Positions 1-8,412 are shown, numbered from the stretch's first letter. The stretch is 64,000 nt of DNA from Actimicrobium sp. CCC2.4 (GCF_034347385.1 NZ_CP133777.1:1922001-1986000); one strand, 5' to 3'. Translations and numbers: made by a program. Notes: a model not told the origin generated them from the sequence alone.

Positions 1-2
1 GC

Positions 3-260
3 AAGTGGACTTTTCCGCTGGGCTACGGCCTGTCGATTCCGCAAATGCGCGAACTCGGGCTGTACATCTCGGACCCGCGTTCGCCGGAAGAAACCGACAG
101 GCCATTTTCCGAACCCGCGATTTTCGTGATTAACCCGGAAGGCCATGTCCAGATCGTCGATATCTCCAATGCGCCGTTTGCCCGGCCGGATCTTGCGTCA
201 ATGCTGCAGGGCCTGAAGTTCATTCTCGACAAAGGCTATCCGATTCGCGGGCAAGCCTGA
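3..260 (+). CDS. Peroxiredoxin-like (AhpC/TSA-type) protein, C-terminal fragment
   Basis: The reading frame is open from the left edge and ends in TGA, so the gene starts upstream of the window. The visible 85 residues include LGYGLSIPQMRELGLYIS, the core strand FSEPAIFVINPEGHVQIVDI, and a C-terminal helix. Together these resemble the last third of a thioredoxin-fold peroxiredoxin or redoxin, with a strand, a Gly-rich turn and a strand before the final helix. The peroxidatic cysteine region lies outside the window, so catalytic competence cannot be judged. It probably acts in cytosolic peroxide or thiol metabolism. Another thioredoxin-fold family is possible. Confidence 0.6.
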   Translation, partial: KWTFPLGYGLSIPQMRELGLYISDPRSPEETDRPFSEPAIFVINPEGHVQIVDISNAPFARPDLASMLQGLKFILDKGYPIRGQA

Positions 261-285
261 TCGTCGGGGGCGATTCGCCTGAGTG

Positions 286-846
286 TTAGCGACCTTTCGG
301 CAAGGCAGCCAGGACCTGCGCAGCCGACACGACTTTACCGAAAGCCCCATCAAGCGCAGCCATGAATGCCGTCTGCACGGCAGCAGCCGGTACGGTCATA
401 CCGCCCGAAGCGAGATCCCGGGTCGCGCAGGCATCCTGCACCACCTGGCAATCAAAGCCCAGATCAGTCGCTGCCCGCACGGTCGAGTCTATGCACATGT
501 GCGTCATCATGCCGACCACCACAAGACGGGTGATGCTGGCAGCGCGCAGCGTCTCGGGCAGGGCGGTCTCGCGGAACGCGTTCGGGTAATGCTTGGTAAT
601 GACGGTTTCATCGGTCAGCGGCAGCATGCTGGAATGGATTTGTGCGCCGGTGGTATCCGGCCGGAAGAAGGTCGCTTCCGGTTGGGGCGCAATGTGCTGG
701 ACGTGAATGACCGGTATGCCTTTGATGCGGCAGGCTGCAAGCAACAGGGCAGCCTGGCGGGCGGCGGCGTCGGCGCCGACCAGCTCCATGGTGCCGCCGG
801 GGAAGTAGTCGTTCTGGATGTCGATGATGAGCAAGGCTGTTTGCAT
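286..846 (-). CDS. Isochorismatase-family cysteine hydrolase
   Basis: This 186-residue protein has the isochorismatase/nicotinamidase-like hydrolase fold. The N-terminus ALLIIDIQNDYF carries the catalytic Asp (D9). K85 lies in TVITKHYPNAF, and the nucleophile C118 lies in VVGMMTHMCIDSTVRAA, after the usual cis-peptide segment. The length is normal for the family. Members hydrolyse isochorismate, nicotinamide or other amides and ureas in the cytosol. The sequence does not fix the substrate. It stands alone, convergent with the peroxiredoxin-like gene. The catalytic triad is intact, so an active hydrolase is expected. Confidence 0.85.
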   Translation of the reverse strand: MQTALLIIDIQNDYFPGGTMELVGADAAARQAALLLAACRIKGIPVIHVQHIAPQPEATFFRPDTTGAQIHSSMLPLTDETVITKHYPNAFRETALPETLRAASITRLVVVGMMTHMCIDSTVRAATDLGFDCQVVQDACATRDLASGGMTVPAAAVQTAFMAALDGAFGKVVSAAQVLAALPKGR

Positions 847-1159
847 TTTTTCCTCGATGTGATTGAGATTGTCAGCAGGGCGCGGCTTGCTGCACGCTAC
901 GGGTGAGTAAGTTTTTTTATACTACAGGCTTTTAGCTATCCCGATTTAAGGGGCTGGCGGTCCTGTCCTGGCTCCGGCCCACGATCGGATCCCTGCCTAT
1001 GTTCAACTGCTTCGAGGGGATTTTTCCTTGAGCGCAAACGTTCTTCGTTAGCTGGATTTGTCTAAGCATTGCCATGACCAAGCCGGGGTGAGGCGCAGCG
1101 GTGGACGCGCCTTCGACAAGCTCAAGGCGAACGTTTGATGCTTATGTCAAAACTCTCGA
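847..1159. other. Intergenic region with a dispersed-repeat-like hairpin
   Basis: No gene is supported here. The left part is AT-richer and may hold the promoter of the minus-strand hydrolase gene. Near 1108-1133 lies CGCCTTCGACAAGCTCAAGG followed by CGAACG, with complementary CGCCTT/AAGGCG ends. From memory this resembles an intergenic element found many times in Burkholderiales genomes. It lies just beyond the stop of the ParB-like gene. Confidence 0.5.
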
Positions 1160-1948
1160 TCAAGCCGCGTGCCGCGCAGTCTCCAGCGCCGCAGTGAGCA
1201 CCACAACCCGCTCGATCAGCGCAGCGTTTTGCACAGTCAATTCAAGCACTCTGGCCTGCAGCGCATCCGTGTCGACAGGCGGTACCGCATCGACTTCCGG
1301 CACGGGCGTACGCGCCGGTCGGGTGCCGGCTTTCATCTCCCGCACTTGCTTCGCTGCTTGTTGCAACTCCTTCTTTCCACCAGCGACTGCCGCGACCTGA
1401 TCAGCCGCCGGCAGCGTCGATACTTCTGCCGCCGCATTGATCGAAATCGTCCCGGCCCGCACTGCCTCGACCAGCTCCGGCGTGGCTCCCTTTTGGATTT
1501 TTTCGATGCGGGTAATCGTATTGCTGCTGATGCCGGCCAGACGGGCGACGTCGTCACGCGTGGTAATCGGCGCGCCCACAATGGCGGGCGTGCCGACGGG
1601 CGCGTCCTGCATGTGCACCCGATGACGGGCGGTGACAATGTCCTTCTTGCGCAAGGCCAGCACGCCACGCTGAAAATCCGACACGCTGCGGCGCGCCAGA
1701 TGGTTATCGATCATCCACAGCATCACGTCAGCTATCGTGCCGAAACTGGTGTTCTGCACCGTATTGAAGGCGATCCCGTGTTGCTGGCAGATCGCATACC
1801 GGTTATGACCGTCGATGAGGATATCGCCCCACAGGACCAGCGCATCGCGGCAGCCTTCGGCGAGCAGGCTGCGCTCGAGTGCCGTGTACTCGTTGGTGGT
1901 GAGCGGATCGATGGTGCCGCGGAGTTCGTCGTTGACGGTGATGTGCAT
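1160..1948 (-). CDS. ParB-like N-terminal domain protein with HTH and C-terminal coiled coil
   Basis: The start chosen is the ATG of MHITVNDELRG (262 residues), preceded by CAAGG about 7 nt upstream. The open frame runs further upstream, but that extension crosses the divergent GST gene and looks non-coding. Residues about 1-90 form a ParB/sulfiredoxin-type domain with the motif ILIDGHNRYAIC. Residues about 125-175 contain an HTH-like stretch (TTRDDVARLAGISSNTITRI). The C-terminus is Ala/Val/Leu-rich and probably coiled. ParB-domain proteins bind DNA in partition or act as CTP switches or regulators. No ParA partner is adjacent, so a chromosomal partition role is unlikely. It may be a stand-alone regulator or a plasmid/phage relic. 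Confidence 0.7.
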   Translation of the reverse strand: MHITVNDELRGTIDPLTTNEYTALERSLLAEGCRDALVLWGDILIDGHNRYAICQQHGIAFNTVQNTSFGTIADVMLWMIDNHLARRSVSDFQRGVLALRKKDIVTARHRVHMQDAPVGTPAIVGAPITTRDDVARLAGISSNTITRIEKIQKGATPELVEAVRAGTISINAAAEVSTLPAADQVAAVAGGKKELQQAAKQVREMKAGTRPARTPVPEVDAVPPVDTDALQARVLELTVQNAALIERVVVLTAALETARHAA

Positions 1949-2278
1949 GGATGACCTTGAAAAGTGGTGATATCGGGTCGCGGTGAGACCCGCCGCGACG
2001 CCGGGAGCGACATGGTAAAGCAGTTGTCGCCGGCGAACCCGGCCTCGCGCACTCGTCAATCCCTGAATCGCCCGTCGTCGTGCGCTGCTTAAAAAAGCAG
2101 CAGTGCCGCCAAGCTGCATGGCCAGTGGCTTGCGAGCGCTTCGCACAGGGTTATGCACAAAGTTGTTCACACTTTGCGGGCATAAGTTTTTCAGGGCGCG
2201 CCGTCGAGGACGAACCGGCGTGCCGTATATACTCAAGCCCCGCTCTGCCAACCCCGTTCGCTCCCCGACAGGAACCCC
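1949..2278. other. Intergenic region between ParB-like gene and GST gene
   Basis: The two flanking genes are divergent, so both promoters should lie here, but I cannot place a convincing -35/-10 pair. Two structures stand out. A perfect inverted repeat, GCTGCTT-aaaa-AAGCAGC, lies at 2084-2101. TTATGCACA, a match to the DnaA-box pattern TTATNCACA, lies at 2151-2159. No gene is supported. Confidence 0.5.
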
Positions 2279-2968
2279 ATGATCACCGTCCATCATCTCG
2301 ACACCTCCCGCTCGCAGCGCATCCTGTGGCTGCTCGAAGAACTCGGTCTTCCCTACGAGATCAAGCGCTATCAGCGCAACAGGCAGACCCGCCTCGCGCC
2401 ACCCGAACTGAAGGCCATCCATCCGATGGGCAAGTCGCCGGTCATCACTGATGGCGGCGTTACGGTGGCCGAATCCGGTGCCATCGTCGAATACCTCGTC
2501 GAGACCTATGGCGACAAGGGCACCGGTGACTGCGCCGCGCTGCAACCGCGGCAGGGCACGCCCGAGTATCGCGAGTGCCGTTTCTGGATGCATTTTGCCG
2601 AGGGCTCGCTGATGAACTGGCTGGTCATGAAGCTGGTGTTCACCAGCATCCCGACGCAGCCGATGCCATTTTTTGTGCGCCCGATCGCGCGTAAATTATG
2701 CGAGCAGGTACAACTGAAACTGATCGATCCCAACCTCGCCACGGCGATGGCTTACATGGAGCAGCATCTGGCCACGCATGCCTGGTTTTCCGGCGAACAG
2801 ATGACGATGGCCGACTTCCAGATGAGCTTTGCCGTCGAGGCAGCGCTGTCGCGCGCGGCGAATGCGGGCCGGTATCCGGCACTCATGGCCTACAAGAAAA
2901 AAATGAATGCGCGGCCGGCCTATCAGCGGGCAATCGGGAAGGGCGGTCCGGTGATGATGTCGGCTTGA
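2279..2968 (+). CDS. Glutathione S-transferase (GTT1-like)
   Basis: This 229-residue protein has a thioredoxin-fold N-terminal domain (residues 1-80) and an all-helical C-terminal domain. The N-terminus MITVHHLDTSRSQRILWLLE is typical of GTT1-like bacterial GSTs, with the Ser/Thr near position 9-10 as the probable glutathione-activating residue. The glutathione-binding segments KSPVI and ESGAIVEYL (the usual P-x-L and E-S pair) are present. The C-terminal MTMADFQMSF is the conserved N-capping box region. It should conjugate glutathione to electrophiles or reduce peroxides in the cytosol. The substrate is unknown. It is monocistronic and upstream of an EAL gene. Confidence 0.88.
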   Translation: MITVHHLDTSRSQRILWLLEELGLPYEIKRYQRNRQTRLAPPELKAIHPMGKSPVITDGGVTVAESGAIVEYLVETYGDKGTGDCAALQPRQGTPEYRECRFWMHFAEGSLMNWLVMKLVFTSIPTQPMPFFVRPIARKLCEQVQLKLIDPNLATAMAYMEQHLATHAWFSGEQMTMADFQMSFAVEAALSRAANAGRYPALMAYKKKMNARPAYQRAIGKGGPVMMSA

Positions 2969-3080
2969 TGCGCTTGCCGGCGATCTGATGACGATGGAAT
3001 CTGAAGGAGGAAAGGTACGTCAGGTTGACCATGGCGGTGCTACCATCCGTGCATTAAAAAAAAATACCACAGGGAATATC

Positions 3081-3854
3081 GTGCCCAATAAAATCATCCG
3101 GGTCTTGCCGATCGAGATACCTGACCCCGGTTGCGCAGTCTGCAAGGATCAGCTGGATTTTGATTTTACGTTCGCCTTCCAGCCTATCGTCGATGTCGAA
3201 CAGCGCACGGTCTACGCCTACGAGGCGCTGGTGCGCGGCACCGACGGCGAAGGCGCAGCCGAGATCCTCGGCAAGGTCAACGACGACAATCGCTACCGCT
3301 TCGACCAGGGCTGCCGGATCCGCAGTATTTTTCTGGCCCAGCAGCTGGGCATGACCTGCCGGATCTCGATCAACTTCCTGCCCAACGCGATTTATCAGCC
3401 CGAACTGTGCATCCGCACCACCATCCTGGCCGCCGAAGCGGCCGGTTTTCCGCTGGACCGGATCATTTTTGAAGTCACCGAATCCGAACAGATCCTCGAG
3501 CCGGAAAAACTGCTGTCGATTTTCCGCTACTACCGTGATCGCGGTTTCGCCACGGCCATCGACGACTTCGGTGCCGGTTACGCAGGTCTCGGCCTGCTGA
3601 CCGATTTCCAGCCAACGCTGATCAAGATCGACATCAAGCTGGTGCGCGATATCGATACCAATCCGGTCAAGCAAGCGGTAGTCAAGGGCATCCTGCTGAC
3701 CACCGGTTTGCTGGGCGTCGAAGTCATCGCCGAAGGAGTCGAGACCGCCGCCGAAGCACGTTGGTTCAAGGCCAACGGCATCCGCCTGATGCAGGGATAT
3801 TATTTTGCGCGGCCGGGTTTCGAGTCGCTGCCGACCGTCGAGAACTGGGTCTAA
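3081..3854 (+). CDS. EAL-domain cyclic-di-GMP phosphodiesterase
   Basis: The protein is a single EAL domain with a short Cys-containing N-terminus and no GGDEF or sensor domain. Key residues appear intact: YEALVRG (the EAL motif), SINFLPNAI (Asn), EVTESE (Glu), DDFGAGY (metal-binding Asp pair), KID (Lys), EGVET (Glu) and QGYYFARP (Gln). Hydrolysis of c-di-GMP to pGpG is therefore expected. The GTG at 3081 is chosen because AGGGA lies 5 nt upstream, giving 257 residues. An in-frame ATG at 2988 would add 31 residues of unconvincing sequence. An AAGGAGG at 3004-3010 serves no nearby in-frame start. The stop overlaps the convergent permease gene by 4 nt. Confidence 0.85.
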   Translation: MPNKIIRVLPIEIPDPGCAVCKDQLDFDFTFAFQPIVDVEQRTVYAYEALVRGTDGEGAAEILGKVNDDNRYRFDQGCRIRSIFLAQQLGMTCRISINFLPNAIYQPELCIRTTILAAEAAGFPLDRIIFEVTESEQILEPEKLLSIFRYYRDRGFATAIDDFGAGYAGLGLLTDFQPTLIKIDIKLVRDIDTNPVKQAVVKGILLTTGLLGVEVIAEGVETAAEARWFKANGIRLMQGYYFARPGFESLPTVENWV

Positions 3855-4627
3855 GCCAGGCTTGCCTGGAAATAGGTTTTCCAGAAAAAGTAAGCCGTCA
3901 TCCCGACCGCCACCACGATCACGATAGACCGGATCACCCGTGGTGACGCCTTGCGTGCCAGCCGCGCACCGATGTAGCCGCCGATGATTGCCCCGCCGCA
4001 CATCACCAGCGCCCAGTGCCAGACGATGGCACCGGCAATCGCAAACGGAATCACCGCAATGCCGTTCATGCACGAGGTCAGCAAGGTCTTCAGCCCGTTC
4101 ATCTGATGGATGCGGGTAAAGCCGATTTGCCCGAGCAGGGCCAGCGTCGCAATGCCGACCCCGGCACCAAAATACCCGCCGTAAATCCCCAGAAAAAATT
4201 GTGCCGGCATGGCCCAGCGCGGCAGGATCATTACGTCCGGTTGCGCACCGTGCCGGCGTGACAGCAGCGGCCCGAGAATGAACAGCAAGGTCGCCGCCAG
4301 CAGCAGGAACGGCACGGCCTTGTTGAAGGCGACTTCCGGCGTCCACAGTACCAGCAGCGCACCGATGATGCTGCCCAGCCCGCTCGAGAGCACCAGGCGC
4401 AGGTTGACGGCGCTGGTCTGGCGCAATTCTTCGCGATAGCCGTGTGCGCTGGCCGCGGTGCCCAGCCACATCGCCGTGTTGTTGGTGGCATTGGCCGCGA
4501 TGCCTGGCATGCCGGTCAGCAGCAAGGCGGGGAAGGTCAGGAACGAACCGCCGCCGGCGACTGCGTTGATACCGCCGGCCAGCATTGCCACGCCGAACAA
4601 GGTCAATCCTGTCGTTAGCACCGTCAT
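3851..4627 (-). CDS. TauE/SafE (TSUP) family membrane permease
   Basis: This 258-residue, very hydrophobic protein has about eight predicted membrane segments arranged as two related halves. The start (LTLFGVAMLAGGINAVAGGG) and the later FLGIYGGYFGAGVGI carry the Gly-rich repeat typical of TSUP proteins. The family exports or imports sulfur-containing or organic anions such as sulfite, sulfoacetate or thiosulfate. The specificity here is unknown. Its start overlaps the 3' end of the GntR gene upstream by 4 nt, so the two genes are probably co-transcribed. A role linked to the divergent malonate operon is possible but unsupported. Confidence 0.85.
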   Translation of the reverse strand: MTVLTTGLTLFGVAMLAGGINAVAGGGSFLTFPALLLTGMPGIAANATNNTAMWLGTAASAHGYREELRQTSAVNLRLVLSSGLGSIIGALLVLWTPEVAFNKAVPFLLLAATLLFILGPLLSRRHGAQPDVMILPRWAMPAQFFLGIYGGYFGAGVGIATLALLGQIGFTRIHQMNGLKTLLTSCMNGIAVIPFAIAGAIVWHWALVMCGGAIIGGYIGARLARKASPRVIRSIVIVVAVGMTAYFFWKTYFQASLA

Positions 4628-5349
4628 TGCGGCGAGGTCGCCGGCAGGCTGGCCAGCGCGGTCATCGTCGTTAGCTGCGGCAGGGACGCGATCAGATCGG
4701 CGAAGCGCTGGCCCTGGATCATGATGTGATTGCGCAGCAGCGTGGCGGTCAGCTCGCCATCGCCGGCGATGATCGCATTGACGACTGCCTCGTGTTCATT
4801 GAACGAATTCGCGATGCGATTGCGGACCCGCAATTGCAGGCGGCGATACGGTCGCAAGCGCCGGTGCAGCGCCAGCGCCTGTTCAGTCAGGAAGGTGTTG
4901 TGACTGCCGCTGTAGAGCGCCGCGTGGAAGGCTTCGTTCTTGTAGAAGTAGCCATCCGGGTCTTGCGCGTCGCGCGCCTGTTCGCAAGCGTGGTGCACGA
5001 TCAGCAGTTGCTGATGTTCGTCCGGCGTCATGCGCCGCGCTGCCAGCCGGCCGCACATGGCTTCGAATTCCGACATCACCTCGAACATCTCGACGAGCTG
5101 CTGCGGACTGACTTCGGCGACCACTGCACCGCGGCGCGGCCGGATCACGATCAATCCCATCGAGGCGAGCTGGATCAGGGCTTCGCGGATCGGCGTGCGC
5201 GAGACGTCAAATTTTTCCGCAAGCACGGTCTCGTCGAGATGGGCACCAGGCGCGAGTTCGCCGACGGCGATCATCTCTTCGATGGCCTCGCGCAGGGATG
5301 ATGAGCGGTTCTTGATTGGGCTGGTCGGGGTATCGATCACGGTCACCAT
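4624..5349 (-). CDS. GntR-family (FadR/FCD) regulator, probable malonate operon regulator
   Basis: The start at 5349 (MVTVIDTPTS) gives 241 residues. A longer open frame runs into the divergent promoter and is rejected. Residues about 15-75 form the winged HTH, with the classic GntR segment DVSRTPIREALIQLASMGLI. Residues about 85-220 form an all-helical FCD effector domain with the usual metal-binding His positions (NEAFHAALY and the later HEAVV and NHIM). It is divergent from the TRAP/mdc operon. A TGTATACA palindrome lies in the shared intergenic region, like operators I recall for the malonate regulators MatR and MdcY. I infer a malonate- or malonyl-CoA-responsive repressor that also regulates itself. 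Confidence 0.85.
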   Translation of the reverse strand: MVTVIDTPTSPIKNRSSSLREAIEEMIAVGELAPGAHLDETVLAEKFDVSRTPIREALIQLASMGLIVIRPRRGAVVAEVSPQQLVEMFEVMSEFEAMCGRLAARRMTPDEHQQLLIVHHACEQARDAQDPDGYFYKNEAFHAALYSGSHNTFLTEQALALHRRLRPYRRLQLRVRNRIANSFNEHEAVVNAIIAGDGELTATLLRNHIMIQGQRFADLIASLPQLTTMTALASLPATSPQ

Positions 5350-5391
5350 GGTGATAATTAACTTGAGTCGAGTATAGGGTGTATTTAAACC

Positions 5392-5419
5392 TTGACAATG
5401 CATGCAGTAAATATATTCT
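5392..5419 (+). promoter_or_regulatory. Candidate sigma-70 promoter of the TRAP/mdc operon
   Basis: TTGACA (5392-5397) and TATTCT (5414-5419) are separated by 16 nt, about 70 nt upstream of the dctP start. The -35 is perfect and the -10 matches 4 of 6. The operator palindrome begins immediately after the -10, so a bound regulator would block the transcription start. Confidence 0.6.
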
Positions 5420-5430
5420 TGTATACACAA
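5418..5430. promoter_or_regulatory. Probable GntR/FCD operator (MatR/MdcY-like)
   Basis: The sequence is CTTGTATACACAA, with TGTATACA a perfect 8-nt palindrome at 5420-5427. It lies between the regulator gene and the transport/decarboxylase operon, overlapping the expected transcription start. I recall closely similar operators (TTGTATAC cores) for the GntR regulators of malonate genes in Rhizobium and Acinetobacter. Binding here is an inference. Confidence 0.6.
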
Positions 5431-5486
5431 AAAAGCAGTGCCCCTTGCCGGCATCGGCAAAAAAACCATCCCATCGAGGAGACACC

Positions 5487-6506
5487 ATGTTTTCAACTAC
5501 CCGCAGAACCCTGCTGGGCGCCATCGCGGCCAGCCCTTTGTTTTCCATTCCTGCTGCCTGGGCCCAGACCACGGCGCTGAAGATCTCGCACCAGTTCCCG
5601 GGCGGCACCGCCACCGAAGGCGATTTCCGCGACCGCCTGTGCCGCCAGTTCGCCACCGAAGTCGAAAAGCGCAGCAAAGGCAGCCTGAAGTTCGAGGTCT
5701 ATCCGGGCTCGTCGCTGATGAAAACCAATGCGCAGTTCTCGTCGATGCGCAAGGGTGCGCTTGACATGTCGCTGGTACCGCTGTCGTATGCCGGCGGTGA
5801 AATGCCGGAAGTCAACATCGGCCTGATGCCTGGCCTGGTCACCTCCTACGAACAAGGCTATGGCTGGAAAAACGCCGAGGTCGGTCGTGAACTCAATCGC
5901 CTGCTGCTCGAAAAAGGCATCGTCGTCGTCAGCTGGATCTGGCAGGCCGGTGGTGTTGCCTCCCGCACGATTCCTATCGTCGAACCGGAAGATGCGAAGG
6001 GCCTGAAGATACGCGGCGGCTCGCGCGAGATGGACCTGATCCTGAAAGCTGCCGGCGCTGCCGTGGTATCGCTGCCATCGAACGAGATTTATGCGGCCAT
6101 GCAGACCGGCGCGATGGATGCGGCGCTGACCTCATCGACCTCGCTGATTTCATTCCGTCTCGAAGAAGTCTCGAAGAGCCTGACCACCGGTCGCGGCAAG
6201 GCTTACTGGTTCATGTTCGAACCGCTGATGATGTCGAAAGCGATCTTCGACAAACTCAGCAAGGACCAGCAGGCCATCATCATGGCCGTCGGTGGCGAGC
6301 TCGAAACGATGGCGCGTAAGTCGGCCCAAACCGACGATTCGCTGGTCGCTGCCGTGTACCAGAAAGCCGGCGCAAAAGTGGTTGACCTGAGCGATGCCAC
6401 CGTCAAGAAATGGCAAACCATCGCCCGCGCCACGGCCTGGAAAGACTACGCCGAACGCAATGCCAATTGCGCCAATTTGCTCAAGCTGGCTGAGAAAACA
6501 CTATGA
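5487..6506 (+). CDS. dctP: TRAP transporter periplasmic solute-binding protein (DctP family)
   Basis: The ATG at 5487 follows GAGGAG and opens with a secretion signal: TTRRTLLG, then a hydrophobic core ending AAWA-QT. The twin Arg is Tat-like, but Sec export is also possible. The 339-residue protein has the DctP fold, with ALKISHQFPGG at the mature N-terminus and EIYAAMQTGAMDAALTS, the family's ligand-binding region. It captures an organic acid in the periplasm for the DctQM permease encoded immediately downstream. Because mdc genes follow without a gap, I infer malonate as ligand. It is preceded by a promoter and a GntR operator. Confidence 0.92.
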   Translation: MFSTTRRTLLGAIAASPLFSIPAAWAQTTALKISHQFPGGTATEGDFRDRLCRQFATEVEKRSKGSLKFEVYPGSSLMKTNAQFSSMRKGALDMSLVPLSYAGGEMPEVNIGLMPGLVTSYEQGYGWKNAEVGRELNRLLLEKGIVVVSWIWQAGGVASRTIPIVEPEDAKGLKIRGGSREMDLILKAAGAAVVSLPSNEIYAAMQTGAMDAALTSSTSLISFRLEEVSKSLTTGRGKAYWFMFEPLMMSKAIFDKLSKDQQAIIMAVGGELETMARKSAQTDDSLVAAVYQKAGAKVVDLSDATVKKWQTIARATAWKDYAERNANCANLLKLAEKTL

Positions 6507-7066
6507 GTCATGGTTTTGAACTCGAGCCGGTGAAAGGACCGGCAGAGCCGGATCATCCGCTGGTCGCGAAGCTGTCGAGGGCGCTCGACGCCTTCAATCG
6601 CGGCTTGCTGATGTTGTCGATGGGCGCCTTGATCCTCACTGCGCTTGTGCTGACGTATTCGGTGGTGTCGCGCTATTTTTTCAAGCTGCCGACCGACTGG
6701 CAGGACGAAGCCTCGGTCTTCATGCTGGTCGGCGTGACCTTCTTTTGTTGCGCCTACGTGCAAGCGCTGCGCGGTCACATCGGCATCGAAGCGCTGGCGT
6801 CCATCCTGTCGCCGCGCGTCAATGCGGCGCGAATGATGTTCGTCGACGTGATGTCGCTGCTGTTCTGCCTGTTCTTTTCATGGAAATCGTGGGCCTTGTT
6901 CCATGAAGCCTATGTCGAAGGCTTCACCACCAGTTCGACCTTCGCGCCGCCGCTGTGGATTCCGTACGGGATGATGGCGTTTGGCATGAGCTTGCTGGCA
7001 CTACAGATTGCGATGCAGATACTGGTTCGCGCAACGAATAAAACAAATGAGCGGAGCGCGCCATGA
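6503..7066 (+). CDS. dctQ: TRAP transporter small permease (DctQ)
   Basis: This 187-residue membrane protein has four predicted transmembrane helices. The family-typical SVVSRYFFKLPTDWQDEASVFMLV lies in the first half, with W and E in the usual DctQ positions. The start overlaps the dctP stop by 4 nt (ATGA) and the stop overlaps dctM by 4 nt, so the three are translationally coupled. It forms the membrane complex with DctM that imports the DctP-bound acid, driven by a sodium gradient in known family members. Confidence 0.9.
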   Translation: MSHGFELEPVKGPAEPDHPLVAKLSRALDAFNRGLLMLSMGALILTALVLTYSVVSRYFFKLPTDWQDEASVFMLVGVTFFCCAYVQALRGHIGIEALASILSPRVNAARMMFVDVMSLLFCLFFSWKSWALFHEAYVEGFTTSSTFAPPLWIPYGMMAFGMSLLALQIAMQILVRATNKTNERSAP

Positions 7067-8412
7067 GCGAACTGACCCTGGGCTTGATGTATGGCGTGGC
7101 CACGCTGGTAGTGATGTTTTCCGGGATGCCGATTGCGTTCGCGCTGGGCGTGGTTGCCGTCAGCTTCATGTACTTTTTCATGCCGGCCTCGTCACTCGAT
7201 ACGGTCACCCAAAACGTCTATGAAGAGATGGCGTCGATCACCTTGCTGTCGATTCCGCTGTTCATTTTGAAGGGTGCGGCCATCGGCAAATCACCGGCCG
7301 GAAAAGACCTGTACTCGGCCATCCACACCTGGTTGCACAAGGTGCCGGGCGGACTCGGGATTGCCAACGTGTTTGCCTGCGCTCTGTTTGCGGCGATGGC
7401 AGGCTCATCGCCGGCAACCTGTTCGGCGATCGGCTCGGCCGGTATTCCGGAAATGCGCCGGCGCGGGTATTCGCCCGGCTTCGCGGCCGGCATCATCGCC
7501 GCCGGTGGCACGCTGGGCATCCTGCTGCCGCCATCGATCACGATGATCCTGTACGCAGTCGCTGCCGAGCAATCGCTGGGTCGCTTGTTCCTCGCCGGGA
7601 TCGGACCGGGCATGTTGCTGGTCGGGCTGTTCTCGGGTTACGCGGTGTATCGGGCACGCAAGGAATACCGGCTTGCGCATGCAGCTTTTCTAAACAATGG
7701 CACGGCCTCGGCCTACCTCGAAGTCGAACACTTCACGCTGGCCCAGAAAGTCGAAATGCTGCCGCGCGTGTTGCCGTTCATCGTGCTGCTGCTGGGCGTG
7801 ATGGTGGCGCTGTACGGCGGATATGCCACGCCGTCCGAGACCGCCGGCCTCGGCGCGATGCTGGCACTGGTGCTGATCGCCATCGTCTACGGCATCTGGA
7901 AGCCACGCGACCTCGCACCTATCCTCAGTTCGACCATCAAGGAATCGTCGATGCTGTTGCTGATCATCGGGATGTCGCTGCTGTATTCGTACGTGATGAG
8001 CTACCTGCACATCAGCCAGTCGGCCGCGCAGTGGGTGGTGGCGATGGAATTGTCGAAGTGGGTCTTGCTGACGGTGATCCTGCTGATGGTGGTGGTGTTC
8101 GGCTTTTTCCTGCCGCCGGTATCGATCATCCTGATGACCGCGCCTATCATTTTGCCGCCACTGAAAGCTGCCGGTTTCGACCTGATCTGGTTCGGCGTGG
8201 TGATGACTATCGTGATGGAAATGGGCTTGATTCATCCGCCGGTCGGGCTGAATATTTTCGTCATCAAGAACATCGCACCGGACATTCCGCTGAAAGATGT
8301 GATCGTCGGCGTGATGCCCTTCGTGGGCCTGATGTTTGTCGCCGTGATCCTGCTGTGCGTGTTCCCGGAGATCGCCACCGGACTGCCAGCGATGCTGATG
8401 GGGGCGAAGTAA
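7063..8412 (+). CDS. dctM: TRAP transporter large permease (DctM)
   Basis: This 449-residue, highly hydrophobic protein has about 12-13 membrane segments. Family motifs include SIPLFILKGAAIGKSPAGKD, MAGSSPATCSAIGSAGIPEM and AGGTLGILLPPSITMILYA. It is the transport subunit of the TRAP complex. It follows dctQ with a 4-nt overlap, and its TAA stop is directly followed by the ATG of mdcA. That back-to-back layout is strong evidence that transport and malonate decarboxylation are one expression unit, with a TRAP system replacing the MdcF or MdcLM carriers of other bacteria. Confidence 0.93.
   Translation: MSELTLGLMYGVATLVVMFSGMPIAFALGVVAVSFMYFFMPASSLDTVTQNVYEEMASITLLSIPLFILKGAAIGKSPAGKDLYSAIHTWLHKVPGGLGIANVFACALFAAMAGSSPATCSAIGSAGIPEMRRRGYSPGFAAGIIAAGGTLGILLPPSITMILYAVAAEQSLGRLFLAGIGPGMLLVGLFSGYAVYRARKEYRLAHAAFLNNGTASAYLEVEHFTLAQKVEMLPRVLPFIVLLLGVMVALYGGYATPSETAGLGAMLALVLIAIVYGIWKPRDLAPILSSTIKESSMLLLIIGMSLLYSYVMSYLHISQSAAQWVVAMELSKWVLLTVILLMVVVFGFFLPPVSIILMTAPIILPPLKAAGFDLIWFGVVMTIVMEMGLIHPPVGLNIFVIKNIAPDIPLKDVIVGVMPFVGLMFVAVILLCVFPEIATGLPAMLMGAK

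Noticed and set aside
1949-2593. N-terminal extension of the ParB-like protein
   Set aside because: The extension runs under the divergent GST gene and through the intergenic hairpin. The ATG at 1948 has a ribosome site and begins the conserved domain.
3054-4469. A 471-codon minus-strand frame across the EAL and TauE genes
   Set aside because: It overlaps two well-supported genes in other frames. Its composition is Arg/Asp/Gln-rich and it has no motif.
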